From Tragulus kanchil (Eukaryota; Chordata; Mammalia; Artiodactyla; Tragulidae), in the NCBI GenBank assembly GCA_022376925.1, contig JAIOJX010000032.1, positions 204,844,939-204,908,938 on the forward strand: 64,000 nt of DNA. Reading direction: 5' to 3'. Positions 12,641 through 24,302 of the stretch are shown one piece after another; positions within the stretch are counted from its first letter, which is position 1; every line of letters starts with the position of its first letter. The notes beneath the pieces were generated by a model. That model made no database searches, was not told the DNA's origin, and worked only from the letters and a program-made list of their open reading frames with translations. The translations under genes and the position numbers were made by a program.

Positions 12641-12846
12641 GAGCTTCCCAGGTGGCTCAGTGGTAAAGAATCCGCCTGTGAACGGAAGAGACATGGGTTT
12701 ATCCCTGGTTCAGGAAGATTCCCTGGAGGAGGAAACAGCAACCCATTCCAGTATGCTTGTCAGAGTTATTCCACAGATAGAGGACCTGGCGGGCTAGAGT
12801 CCATGGGGCCGCAAAGAATCAGACATGACTAAAGTGACTGAGCATG
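12641..12846 (+). mobile_element. Bov-tA SINE
   Basis: The head is gagcttcccaggtggctcag; the body has aaagaatccgcctg, ggttcaggaagattccctgg and gctagagtccatgggg; it ends in tcagacatgactaaagtgac. It is duplicated at about 13735-13937. Confidence 0.88.
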
Positions 12847-13050
12847 TCTTGGTGTGTATGTTAGTCCCAAACTCCTAATTTATCCCTCCCTTCAACATTA
12901 TATTAGCTTCAGGTGTGCAAGAATTGTGCAAATTATTGAATAATGATTCGATATTCGTATACATTCGTATACATTGCAAAATGATGACCTGGGCTTTAAG
13001 GATGAATCAGGATTTTGTATGCCCTTCTACCCTTCTCCACCTGGAGCCTA

Positions 13051-13421
13051 TATTGGATTGAACTGTGTCCCCCAAAAGATATGTCTAAGTCCTAATCCCT
13101 GGAACCTGTGAATGTGACTGGAATTGGAAAAACAGTCTCTGCTGATGTAATCAAGATAATGACCTCGAGATGAGATCATCCTGGATTATCTGGGTGGACC
13201 CTAAATCCAAAAGACACAGAAGAGAAGTCCATCTGAAGACAGAGGCAGGGTCTGGAGCTTTGCTGCCACAAGCCAAAGACTGCCTGAAACCACCAGGAAG
13301 TGGAGGAGGCAAGGAAAGAGATTTCATATGGAGCATGTCAGTGCTGACACCGTAATTTCAGCCTTTTGGCCTCCAAAACTGACAGAATACACTCTTGCTG
13401 TTGTAAGCCACCAAGTATGGC
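13051..13421 (+). mobile_element. MLT1-type (ERVL-MaLR) LTR, 3' end cut by duplication
   Basis: Ancient LTR text: gaactgtgtcccccaaaaga, then gtcctaatccctggaacctg, tcagccttttggcctccaaa and gttgtaagccaccaagtatgg. The copy stops at the duplication 4 junction, where the L1 fragment resumes. Non-coding; no viral gene is present. Confidence 0.7.
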
Positions 13422-14141
13422 TGATTCTTCTGCATTTCTTTTTATAGCTGTGTAGTATTCCATTGTATATATGTACCAGAGCTTTTGTATCCATTTGTCG
13501 AGATTATCATAAAATTTTATAAGAATTTTACTTAAATAATTTTTGGCCACACCCTGAGGCATATGGGACTTAGCTCCCCTACTAGGGATCCAACCCATAT
13601 CCCCTGCATTGGAAGATGGCGTCTTAACCACTGGGCCACCAGGGGAGTCCCTATCATTAGATTGAGTAGAGCTCCCTGTGCTATATAGTAAGCCCTTGTT
13701 GGTTATCTATTTTATACATGTTACTGTGTAAATAGAGCTTCCCAGGTGGCTCAGTGGTAAAGAATCCGCCTGTGAACGGAAGAGACATGGGTTTATCCCT
13801 GGTTCAGGAAGATTCCCTGGAGGAGGAAACAGCAACCCATTCCAGTATGCTTGTCAGAGTTATTCCACAGATAGAGGACCTGGCGGGCTAGAGTCCATGG
13901 GGCAAAGAATCAGACATGACTAAAGTGACTGAGCATGTCTTGGTGTGTATGTTAGTCCCAAACTCCTAATTTATCCCTCCCTTCAACATTATATTAGCTT
14001 CAGGTGTGCAAGAATTGTGCAAATTATTGAATAATGATTCGATATTCGTATACATTCGTATACATTGCAAAATGATGACCTGGGCTTTAAGGATGAATCA
14101 GGATTTTGTATGCCCTTCTACCCTTCTCCACCTGGAGCCTA

Positions 14142-14535
14142 TATTGGATTGAACTGTGTCCCCCAAAAGATATGTCTAAGTCCTAATCCCTGGAACCTGT
14201 GAATGTGACTGGAATTGGAAAAACAGTCTCTGCTGATGTAATCAAGATAATGACCTCGAGATGAGATCATCCTGGATTATCTGGGTGGACCCTAAATCCA
14301 AAAGACACAGAAGAGAAGTCCATCTGAAGACAGAGGCAGGGTCTGGAGCTTTGCTGCCACAAGCCAAAGACTGCCTGAAACCACCAGGAAGTGGAGGAGG
14401 CAAGGAAAGAGATTTCATATGGAGCATGTCAGTGCTGACACCGTAATTTCAGCCTTTTGGCCTCCAAAACTGACAGAATACACTCTTGCTGTTGTAAGCC
14501 ACCAAGTATGGCAGCCCTGGGAAACTAGTAACACA
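14142..14535 (+). mobile_element. MLT1-type (ERVL-MaLR) LTR, complete 3' end
   Basis: This is the copy B version of the LTR at 13051. It continues past the duplication into gcagccctgggaaactagta and acaca, the normal 3' end of this LTR class. The continuation shows that copy B's right flank is the true one. Confidence 0.7.
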
Positions 14536-16743
14536 GAGGCTTTCACCCTTGGCCACCCTTGGCCCTGGGGAGGTCTTTTCAATTTAGATGCTGGCCTTTT
14601 TTTTTTCTTAAAAAAATTTATAAAAAGTCAAAGAAAGGCTCTGTCCTCAGTCTCTGGCTTCACATTTTACAAAGAAGGAAGTCAGCACCTAGACGGTGTA
14701 ATTTCTAGCCCAAGGTCACCCAGTGAGTGGGCAGCAGGGCCACAACCAAGACCCCTGTCTAAAGGACACATCTCCTGTGGGAAGCCTGGTCCGTGGCTCT
14801 CACTAAGGATCTGCCATGAAGTCCTGGTTATTGTAACCCTGGATGTTGTTACTTTAATTTCACTCCAAAAGAGTGGATTCCCTCTGATGATTTTGCTTGA
14901 TGGTCTGTTTCCTTGCCCCTGACCCACATGTGGGTAGTGGTTTTGACCTCTGGCTTAGAGATGTTGATGGTTCCCTTCCCCACAGCTGGGTCTTCTGCTT
15001 TAGGGATGCAACTTGAGCTGTCTTCAGAAGCTGCTATCTGAAATGCAGAAGTTGGCCATCTGTAGAGCTGACAGTACTGGCTGTGGTCTGTGAACCACCA
15101 AATCTTGGAGAAGTACCTCTTGAGCAAGGTTATTAATACTTCCTTTGCCCACGTGCCACAATGATTTTCTGCAAGAAAGAAAAAAAAGCCTCCCTCATGT
15201 GCCTGCAAGAGAACTTCCTCTTCATCTGAAGTCCTGGCTTCCCATTTCCCCGCTTTGCTGACAATTGAGCTGCCATAACATGGCCGGCTCAGGAATGAAC
15301 CTTGCTCCCTAGCTTGGGACAAGGTTCCAGAGACTTCCCTTCCCAGAGCTCTAATTTCATGTCGTGTACCAGGAGAAAGGGCAGCAGTACTTGAGCAGGA
15401 GAAAAAAGGATGGAAATTGGACTCAAATACTTATTGAGAGCATGCTACTTGGAAGGCATAGAAGGGTCAGGTATTGAAATAGAAATGGCCAAGGGTTAGA
15501 TGGAGTATTAGTTCTCAACTCTGAATGCGTGTTGGATCACAGGGAAGTTTTAAAACATCTGAATACCCAGGTTACACCCATACCATTTACATCAGAATGT
15601 CTGGGGAAAGGGATTGTCATGGAGGAAGACAGGCATCACTGTTTATTAAAGATCTTCAGATGGTTCCAGTGTGCAACAAAATTACAGAACCACTGAAATA
15701 TGCTCTTCCCCTGGACAAGACCACAATATTCTGTTTCAGTGGCCTGCAATTGGCCCTAATTGCGGGGATGGGGGGGCGTCCTAGTCACTGCTACGCTTTA
15801 AAAAGTTGCCAGGTGATTTCAGTGTGCAGGGGTGATTCAAGGAAATAATGAAGGAAAGTCACATGGGCATTTTCCAGGTGTCTACCGCTGGTGGTCTTTT
15901 CCCATCTGTATGGTCCATATCATTCACAAGATAAAGCTTTTGTGGGAGGGAAATCACTTCTGGTGGATTTCAGAGACAGCTGGTGACGGTGGACACTCAA
16001 TGCTGACCAGTTAGTTAGTGATCTATCAAGGAGAATGCATTGGAGAGAAAACAAAACTTCCTCAGAATCAGGAGTGAAAGTCAAAAACAGTGTAGTCCTC
16101 TGCTTTAGGCCACCAAGCTTTAAGGTCTCAGGGCACTTTTGAAGTAATCCTGAGCACTATATGTGTGAAGGCTTCAGGCATGGCTGTTTCCAAGAGTTTG
16201 AGGGTAGATGCCACTTGGCTATTACTCCTCCTCTGGAGTGCCTCAACTCTGGGGCTGTTTAACAAAGCACCGAACAATTTCCCCATTTCTTTCTTTCTTT
16301 CTCAATACTTTTTTTTCTTCTCAGAAGCATAACTGGCTGCAGACATTAGGTAAACACGGGGCCCCTGGAGTTCCCATCTCACCTCCCTGAGCCTATGTCC
16401 TTCTCCCTGAGAGTCTCATCTTCACAACTCCTTTTTTTGTACCTTGGTACCTCCACTCCCAGTGGCCCAGTGGATTTCTTTTCATCTCATTCCTGCCTTG
16501 GGATTCTCCTACCTGGCCTCCAGAACTTCACCTCTCTGGGCTCTGGGACTGGTGTTCTCCATCAGCAAACAGTGCTGATGGGACAGAAGTCACACTTCCC
16601 TTCCACTCCTGTCCTTTTCAGCTTTGGTTTGCTCTTAAGGTATGTGAATAGTGGTAATGACTAAATGTGATGGTTCTGTTTTCTGAAACATCTTTGGGAA
16701 CATATTTTTTATCTTTGCTTGCATCACTTCTAAAGTTCTTCCT
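14536..16743. other. Intergenic, mostly unassigned
   Basis: A MIR-like tail sits at about 14650-14765 and the MER5-like remnant at 15508-15840. The rest is unique sequence without recognisable coding signal. Confidence 0.5.
15508..15840 (+). mobile_element. MER5-like hAT remnant, possibly interrupted
   Basis: The left arm (tagttctcaactctgaatgc ... aggttacacccataccattt ... tcagaatgtctgggg) and right arm (ctttaaaaagttgccaggtg, tttcagtgtgcaggggtg) resemble the two ends of a MER5A-type non-autonomous DNA transposon. About 130 unassigned bases lie between them. Assigned by recalled pattern. Confidence 0.5.
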
Positions 16744-16880
16744 GGGACTTCCCTGGTGGTCCAGTGGTTAAAATTCTATGCTTCCACTGCAGGGGACGTG
16801 GGTTCGATCTCAGGTCAGGGAACTAAGATCCCCCTATGCAGATCCCACATGCCAGGCAGCACAGCCAAAAATAAACTTAA
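16744..16880 (+). mobile_element. CHR-2-like SINE
   Basis: The head is gggacttccctggtggtcca with gtggttaaaattctatgctt; the B box is gggttcgatctcaggtcagg; the body has gggaactaagatcccc and ends in cacagccaaaaataaac. This is the older short CHR-2 form. Confidence 0.85.
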
Positions 16881-16921
16881 AATATTCCTGATAATCTTTT
16901 GTTAAGTCTAGACTTCTTAGT

Positions 16922-19196
16922 ATTCTCAACTCACATATATCACTAGAAAAACTTTGATCCTGGCAATAAGGACTCACAGGCTGTAACATAAAGGCTGGGT
17001 CCTTTATGATAGTTTACCCTAACAATGTTCTATAGATAACACTGATGAAGAGCATTAATTGAGATGGAGGATTAGCAGGGAGGCCATGCTTCTACTAGGG
17101 AGATAAAAATTCAGCATCATGGGAATTTGGAGAGGAAGATAAGTCTTTTTTTCTTTTTTCAAGCAAAGTGAACTGAGGGGAGATTTTAATTGATTCTACA
17201 AGTTTCACTTTAACTACTAACATCGTTAAGGATGTTCTGAAAGACTTACTTTACTTAAACCCCACAAAAGTTGCATTTTGAATATAAGTGATGGTAGAAA
17301 AGATAACCCAGCAGAATCTAAAACTTCTTAGTAGAACAGGGACTAAATAATATATATCATGTTCTATCAAATATAATGACAGTTCTGTCCAAAAACTGGT
17401 CTGCAGTTAGGAACTCTCATTTCTATTCTTAGCTCTAAAGCACTGACTCATATTGTGCTTGAAGCAAGTCACTGAACAACGCTGGACTTCAGCTTCTCCA
17501 TATAAAAATGGCAATTAAAATACTAGATAGAGGAACTAGTATTTATGGAGCAACTGCTCTATGTCAATGTGCTAAGCACTTTATGTTATGTTGTAGTATT
17601 CTGTTTATAAAATGTTTGTTGACCACCCAGTGTGCACAGGCTATTGTACCTGGCCTCGGGGATATATCAGGCACAAAGAAAAGACCTTTCTCTCTTAGAG
17701 TTTAAGTTGCAGTTGGGTTGGGTGATAACTAGCAAACAAACAAAAAAGAAAGAACAAGATACTCTCAAATAATGATAAGTGCTATATAGATAATCCTAAA
17801 AGAAATCAACCCTGAATATTCATTGGAAGGACTGATGCTGAAGCTGAAGCTCCAATCCTTTGGCCACCTGATGCGAAGAGACAACTCATTAGAAAAGATC
17901 CTGATGTTGGGGAAAATAGAAGGCGAAAGGAGAAGGGGACGACAGAGGATGAGATGATTGGATGGCATCACCGACTCAATGGACATGAGCTTGAGTGAGT
18001 TCTGAGAGATGGTGTCCCTCTAAGGACAGGGAGGGCCCCCATGAGCGATGCACAGAAATAAACTATAGATAATTTTACTGATTGATTCTCAACTCACATA
18101 TATCACTAGAAAAACTTTGATCCTGGCAATAAGGACTCACAGGCTGTAACATAAAGGCTGGGTCCTTTATGATAGTTTACCCTAACAATGTTCTATAGAT
18201 AACACTGATGAAGAGCATTAATTGAGATGGAGGATTAGCAGGGAGGCCATGCTTCTACTAGGGAGATAAAAATTCAGCATCATGGGAATTTGGAGAGGAA
18301 GATAAGTCTTTTTTTCTTTTTTCAAGCAAAGTGAACTGAGGGGAGATTTTAATTGATTCTACAAGTTTCACTTTAACTACTAACATCGTTAAGGATGTTC
18401 TGAAAGACTTACTTTACTTAAACCCCACAAAAGTTGCATTTTGAATATAAGTGATGGTAGAAAAGATAACCCAGCAGAATCTAAAACTTCTTAGTAGAAC
18501 AGGGACTAAATAATATATATCATGTTCTATCAAATATAATGACAGTTCTGTCCAAAAACTGGTCTGCAGTTAGGAACTCTCATTTCTATTCTTAGCTCTA
18601 AAGCACTGACTCATATTGTGCTTGAAGCAAGTCACTGAACAACGCTGGACTTCAGCTTCTCCATATAAAAATGGCAATTAAAATACTAGATAGAGGAACT
18701 AGTATTTATGGAGCAACTGCTCTATGTCAATGTGCTAAGCACTTTATGTTATGTTGTAGTATTCTGTTTATAAAATGTTTGTTGACCACCCAGTGTGCAC
18801 AGGCTATTGTACCTGGCCTCGGGGATATATCAGGCACAAAGAAAAGACCTTTCTCTCTTAGAGTTTAAGTTGCAGTTGGGTTGGGTGATAACTAGCAAAC
18901 AAACAAAAAAGAAAGAACAAGATACTCTCAAATAATGATAAGTGCTATATAGATAATCCTAAAAGAAATCAACCCTGAATATTCATTGGAAGGACTGATG
19001 CTGAAGCTGAAGCTCCAATCCTTTGGCCACCTGATGCGAAGAGACAACTCATTAGAAAAGATCCTGATGTTGGGGAAAATAGAAGGCGAAAGGAGAAGGG
19101 GACGACAGAGGATGAGATGATTGGATGGCATCACCGACTCAATGGACATGAGCTTGAGTGAGTTCTGAGAGATGGTGTCCCTCTAAGGACAGGGAG
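16922..19196. repeat. Direct duplication 5 (about 1.11 kb)
   Basis: Copy A is 16922-18033 and copy B is 18085-19196, offset 1163 throughout. Copy A's BovB LINE fragment is cut at 18033. The 51-nt linker 18034-18084 reads as a deletion-rich version of what should follow: atgagcgatg and cagaaataaa mirror atgactgagcgactg and cagataataaa after copy B. This is direct evidence of poor consensus at the block edge. Confidence 0.95.
17797..18033 (+). mobile_element. BovB (RTE) LINE 3' fragment, cut by duplication
   Basis: The 3' end of the BovB ORF is recognisable in one frame: LQSFGHLMRRDNSLEKILML, then RRRGRQRMR and [15 protein letters not shown], broken by stops. It stops at the duplication 5 junction before the final ccctggcgtgctgcaatcc block present in the second copy. 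It is not functional. Confidence 0.85.
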
Positions 19197-19262
19197 CCCT
19201 GGCGTGCTGCAATCCATGGGGTTGAAAAGAGTCAGACATGACTGAGCGACTGAACTGATACA
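18960..19262 (+). mobile_element. BovB (RTE) LINE 3' fragment, complete 3' end
   Basis: This is the same fragment as at 17797, continued through ggcgtgctgcaatccatggg and gacatgactgagcgactgaa, the normal BovB 3' end. BovB is common in ruminants and otherwise known mainly from squamates and other lineages reached by horizontal transfer. It is strongly 5' truncated. Confidence 0.87.
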
Positions 19263-19844
19263 GATAATAAAATCAGATCACATGATAGAAAGTAACCTGG
19301 GAACAGGTTGACTCGTGTAAGATGGGCTCTCTGGGAGGTGACATTGGAATTGGGACCTGAACAGCAGGAGCAGCCTGCTGAGTCCAGAGGCCATGGGACA
19401 AGATGTGGAGAGGAGAGTTCCAGGTAGGCATTCAGTGCAGAAGCCCTGATGCAGGTAGAAGCTTAAACCGGAAGGCCGGGTAACTGAAGGAGAGTAAATG
19501 GGTGGGTGGTAGGAGGAAGTGATCATGGAGTGAGGTGAGATTAGACAGATAGGCAGCAGTCTGATCGCAGCGGCTTTGAGGATATGGTAAAGTATTTGAG
19601 CTTTATTCTGATTGGTCTGATTTACATTTTTTTTAGGAAAATCACTTGAGGTATACTAAGGAGTATGACTAGAGTGGTGAAAGAATGAAGCAGAAACACC
19701 AGTAGGGAGGCTGTTGTCTTGGTCAGAGAAGAAAACTTTTCTGTAAAGGGTCAGACAGTAAACATGTTAGGTTTTGTGAGCCACATGAACTCTCTTCCAC
19801 ACATTCTGCTTTGCCCCTTCTCTCCCCCGACAGTCCTCCTTCTC

Positions 19845-20166
19845 TTTTTTTTTAAAGATTTATTTATTTATTTTGGGGGGGTGGGGTGGGGAGGGAGGGG
19901 AGCAGGCAGGCTACTTCTATTGGTCTTTCATTTGTCTATTTTCACCCATCTTTGTTCTTTGGCCCGTGTGGGCCTCCCATCGCGGTGGCCTATGTTGTCA
20001 CAGAGCACCGGCTCTGGGCACATGCGCCCCAGAGCTCCGACTCGGTAATTGGACACATCAGTCCAGCCTCTCCGCGGCACGTGGGATCTTCCCAGGCCAG
20101 GGCTCGAACTGGCGCCCCTTGCACTGCAAGGTGGCGTCCTTACCCACTGGACCACCAGGGAAGCCC
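19845..20166 (-). mobile_element. Long CHR-type SINE
   Basis: A minus-strand SINE: T run, aaagatttatttatttattt, a G-rich block, then tggacacatcagtccagcct and cttacccactggaccaccag up to gggaagccc. CpGs are largely kept. Confidence 0.88.
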
Positions 20167-20427
20167 CCTCTTTCATTTGTAACAGTCCTCGACAAACGTG
20201 GAAACCACTCTTAGCTCCTGGGTAGTATGAAAACAGGAGGTTGCCGCACAGATTTGGCCTGCCTAGCTGGGCAGTACTTGGCCCAACCTCTAGCTTAGAG
20301 AGAAGTTGAAACTGATTGGCATATATTTAGGACATAGAACTCCTGGGACTTGCTGATGAACTGGCTCCGTGTGGGGTGGGGATGAGAGAAAGAGGAAACA
20401 AGGATGGCCTCAGTGAAGAAGTAGACA

Positions 20428-22680
20428 GTGGTGTCATTCATTGAGATGGGGAAGAAGTAGATTTAGGATTGGAGGAGAGGGCAAATCAAGAGTTAAGTAT
20501 GAGTTGCCTATTAGTCGTCCGAGTGGAGATGTCAAGGCGTGAGCCTGATACACACTCTATAGAGTTTAGGGGAGAGAGTAGGGTTAGAGAGTCACACCTG
20601 GGAGTTACCGTCTATGGATGCCTTTATAGTCCTGGATGGGATGAAATCACCCACAGTACAGTGCAGAGGTTCCAGGACCAGCTCCCAGGGAACTCAGGAA
20701 CTTAGAAGATCCACAGGAAAGATCCTCAGAATCACTCTCTGGGTCAAAGAGTATGACACACGATAAACTCACTTCTGAAAGGCTCTTTTGTCTCTTCACA
20801 CAGAACCCATCTTGTTCTAGCTGTTTAAATGCACCCTGTGAGTGGGACTGCCCACACGAATGGGCAGGGAGACCAGAGCTAGGAATCCTGGACTACTTCT
20901 GCGCCGGAGCCAGGGAGCCTCAAGCCACCCTGGAGGATTAGGCTGCTTAAAGAAGGCATCAAGGGGCCATAAAGCTCTTCCAAGGTCTCCCTAAACCACA
21001 GAACTGCCTGGCAAGCTTATTACAAATGCAGATGTTTAATAAGAGCTCCTGATTCACTGTCTGGAGTGAGGTGTGTTTTAAACAAACTCTTTTCTCATAC
21101 AAATGAAAGTTTGTGAACTCTGTGGCCTAAGGACAGACTGGTGGAGCGTGTGTCCTGGGGACATCTCTTCATCTCCAGAGGCTGAGGTGGAGGCTGGGGG
21201 TGTTTCAGGAATCTTGGGTGAGGCTGGTTGAGGAAGTTTTAGGATGATGGGATGGCAGAGGACTGTTAGGTCAGGAAATAAACATTTTCTCTAGTGTGGG
21301 TCACTTTGCATTTGTTCTCCAGTTTGGAATGAGGCCTTTTCCCTCAAACAGATATGAAACAGCACCTTGTTTAACACAGATGCAGAATTTAAAAGTTCCA
21401 GTTGCCTGGAGTATCTACTCTGCTCTCCAGTTACACAACAGGAGGGGAAGTTTTTATTTTCCTGTAACCTTATATGGAAAGACAAACACATTCATCAATT
21501 TAAAAAAGTATGTATGTTGTTGGTGAAACTCAAGTGGTACCCTACACTTTGGATATAAAAAAACCAAAACGTGGTGTCATTCATTGAGGGGGGTATTAGG
21601 GAGGAGAGGGCAAATCAAGAGTTAAGTATGAGTTGCCTATTAGTCGTCCAGTGGAGATGTCAAGGCGTGAGCCTGATACACACTCTATAGAGTTTAGGGA
21701 GAGGGGTTAGAGAGTCACACCTGGGAGTTACCGTCTATGGATGCCTTTATAGTCCTGGATGGGATGAAATCACCCACAGTACAGTGCAGAGGTTCCAGGA
21801 CCAGCTCCCAGGGAACTCAGGAACTTAGAAGATCCACAGGAAAGATCCTCAGAATCACTCTCTGGGTCAAAGAGTATGACACACGATAAACTCACTTCTG
21901 AAAGGCTCTTTTGTCTCTTCACACAGAACCCATCTTGTTCTAGCTGTTTAAATGCACCCTGTGAGTGGGACTGCCCACACGAATGGGCAGGGAGACCAGA
22001 GCTAGGAATCCTGGACTACTTCTGCGCCGGAGCCAGGGAGCCTCAAGCCACCCTGGAGGATTAGGCTGCTTAAAGAAGGCATCAAGGGGCCATAAAGCTC
22101 TTCCAAGGTCTCCCTAAACCACAGAACTGCCTGGCAAGCTTATTACAAATGCAGATGTTTAATAAGAGCTCCTGATTCACTGTCTGGAGTGAGGTGTGTT
22201 TTAAACAAACTCTTTTCTCATACAAATGAAAGTTTGTGAACTCTGCGGCCTAAGGACAGACTGGTGGAGCGTGTGTCCTGGGGACATCTCTTCATCTCCA
22301 GAGGCTGAGGTGGAGGCTGGGGGTGTTTCAGGAATCTTGGGTGAGGCTGGTTGAGGAAGTTTTAGGATGATGGGATGGCAGAGGACTGTTAGGTCAGGAA
22401 ATAAACATTTTCTCTAGTGTGGGTCACTTTGCATTTGTTCTCCAGTTTGGAATGAGGCCTTTTCCCTCAAACAGATATGAAACAGCACCTTGTTTAACAC
22501 AGATGCAGAATTTAAAAGTTCCAGTTGCCTGGAGTATCTACTCTGCTCTCCAGTTACACAACAGGAGGGGAAGTTTTTATTTTCCTGTAACCTTATATGG
22601 AAAGACAAACACATTCATCAATTTAAAAAAGTATGTATGTTGTTGGTGAAACTCAAGTGGTACCCTACACTTTGGATATA
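20428..22680. repeat. Direct duplication 6 (about 1.12 kb)
   Basis: Copy A is 20428-21557 and copy B is 21571-22680. The offset drops from 1143 to 1123 within the first 60 bases because the start of copy B has lost about 20 bases compared with copy A, scattered over several sites. The rest is near-identical. Each copy holds a MER5-like remnant. A young SINE follows copy B at 22718. Confidence 0.95.
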
Positions 22681-22717
22681 TTATGAATTAAATAAATTTG
22701 TGGGAAAACACCTAAGA

Positions 22718-23059
22718 GGGCTTCCCCTAGTAGTCCAGTGGGTAAAGACACCGCCTTGCAGTGCAAGGGGCGCCGGTTCGAGCCCTGGTCTGGGAAGATC
22801 CCACGTGCCGCAGAGCGGCTGGACTGATGTGTCCAATTACCAAGCCAGAGCTCTGGAGTGCATGCGCCCAGAGCCGGTGCCCTGCAACAACAGACGCCAC
22901 CGCGATGGGAGGCCCACAGGAGCCAAAGAACAAAGACGGATGGACATAGAGAAATGAAAGACCAATAGAAGTGGCCCGCCTGCTCCCCTCCCTCCCCAAC
23001 CCGACCCCCGCCCAAATATAAATAAATAAATAAATCTTTAAAAAAAAAAAAAAGAAAAA
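22718..23059 (+). mobile_element. Long CHR-type SINE with perfect TSD
   Basis: A full-length plus-strand SINE with TSD gaaaacacctaaga at 22704-22717 and 23060-23073. The head starts gggcttcccctagtagtcc. The tail is C-rich, then aaataaataaataaatcttt and an A run. Confidence 0.92.
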
Positions 23060-23579
23060 GAAAACACCTAAGAAATGATGGAATAAATTTGCTGTTAGAC
23101 CTCTCGCTGAGGAATTAAGCTTGCATTCATTGAACCATTATTTATTGTGCCTTCTAAGTGCGAGGCACAATTTTAGATTCAGGAAATAAAGGAGTGAACA
23201 AAATAGACAAAAGGCCCTGCCCTTAACAAAACAGGATATCCTAATTAGGGAGACAGATTAATATTTCAGACAGATTATCATTATATTATTAACTTAATGA
23301 AAATGAGTCGAATGCATGCAGCATTAGACAGTGATGAGTACTAACGAGAAAAATATAAAGGAGGGCAGCGGTGTTGGGGGATAGGAAAGAGCTGAGATCC
23401 AGGACAAGTGAGACAGAAAAGGACTTGAGAGCTGTGATTGAGGAAAGTAACTCTATTTCTCTACGTCTCAATTTCTTCACCTGTAAAATATAAATAATAT
23501 TAATAGCATCTTCCTAAAGAAAGTTCAGGCCCTTACACTGATTTTAGTCACTTTTAAACTATGAGACTTTGGATTCAAA

Positions 23580-23779
23580 GGGATTCCCTGGTGGCTCAGA
23601 CGGTAAAGAACTCACCTGCAATGCAGGAGACCTGGGTTCAGTCCCTGGGTTGGGCTGATCCCCTGGAGAAGGGTACAGCTACCCACTCCAGTATTCTTGC
23701 CTGGAGAATCCCATGGGCAGAGAAGTCTGGAAGGCTACAGTCCATGGGGTCGCAAAGTCAGACATGACTGACTTTCACT
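23580..23779 (+). mobile_element. Bov-tA SINE
   Basis: Head gggattccctggtggctcag, then cacctgcaatgcaggagacc, ccagtattcttgcctggaga and gctacagtccatggggtcgc, ending in cagacatgactgac. A near-complete element. Confidence 0.9.
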
Positions 23780-24113
23780 TTTCGAGTATAAAAGTTCTTT
23801 GGTGTCTCAGAGCCTCAGTTTTCTCATCTGTAAAATGAACAGATTTGCCCAGCCTATGTCACACTGGTTTTTTTAATTGCCAAATGAGACAATTAATATT
23901 TGTGAAAATATTTTAAAGCATATGAGCTATTATTTAAACACAAGAAATCTGAAGTAAGCACACACACAGGTATTTTATGGTTTGCGAATATCTTGCTGAT
24001 GGCCAGCAGAACTTCAGGACTGAGAGGAAACAATGAATTAGATAATGACTTGGTACTGATTTTGTGCACTGGAAGGGAAAAGGTCAATGCAAATTATCAG
24101 GAAGTACTGATAG

Positions 24114-24302
24114 AGCCTCCCTGGTGACTCAGTTTCTAAAGACTTGCCTGTAATGCAGGAGACCTGGGTTTGATCCCTGTGTCAAGAACATCCCCTGGAG
24201 GAGGGCATGGCAACTCACTGCAGTATTCTTGCCCGGAGAATCCCAATGGACAGAGGAGCCTGGTGGGCTACAGTCCATGGGGTCACAAGTTAGACACGAC
24301 TT
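24114..24302 (+). mobile_element. Bov-tA SINE
   Basis: Head gagcctccctggtgactcag, then taatgcaggagacctgggtt, gcagtattcttgcccggaga and gctacagtccatggggtcac. It ends in tagacacgactt. Confidence 0.88.

Larger units (their letters stand above)
11281..12990 (+). mobile_element. Old L1 3'-UTR-like host broken by nested insertions
   Basis: Segments at about 11281-11332, 11451-11590, 12557-12640 and 12847-12990 share the look of artiodactyl L1 3'-UTR sequence (caactgaggtataacgtac, cagcaaagtgattcagtta, tccctgtgctatatag, cattgcaaaatgatgacc). They are separated by a Bov-tA fragment (11333-11450), an antisense L1 with its own nested SINE (11591-12406), a CHR-2 SINE (12430-12556) and a full Bov-tA (12641-12846). 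A TA repeat lies at 11510-11541. The host family is assigned from recalled patterns only. Confidence 0.55.
12325..14512. repeat. Direct duplication 4 (about 1.09 kb)
   Basis: Copy A is 12325-13421 and copy B is 13419-14512, joined at a shared ggc. The offset falls from 1094 to 1091 because ggggccgcaaag in copy A is ggggcaaag in copy B. The unit carries part of an L1, a CHR-2 SINE, a Bov-tA and most of an MLT1 LTR. Copy B begins inside the antisense L1 ORF2 fragment. Confidence 0.95.

Noticed and set aside
22718..22800. tRNA-like sequence with A and B boxes
   Set aside because: This is the SINE head; it does not fold as a full cloverleaf and is followed by SINE body and tail. No genuine tRNA gene was found.
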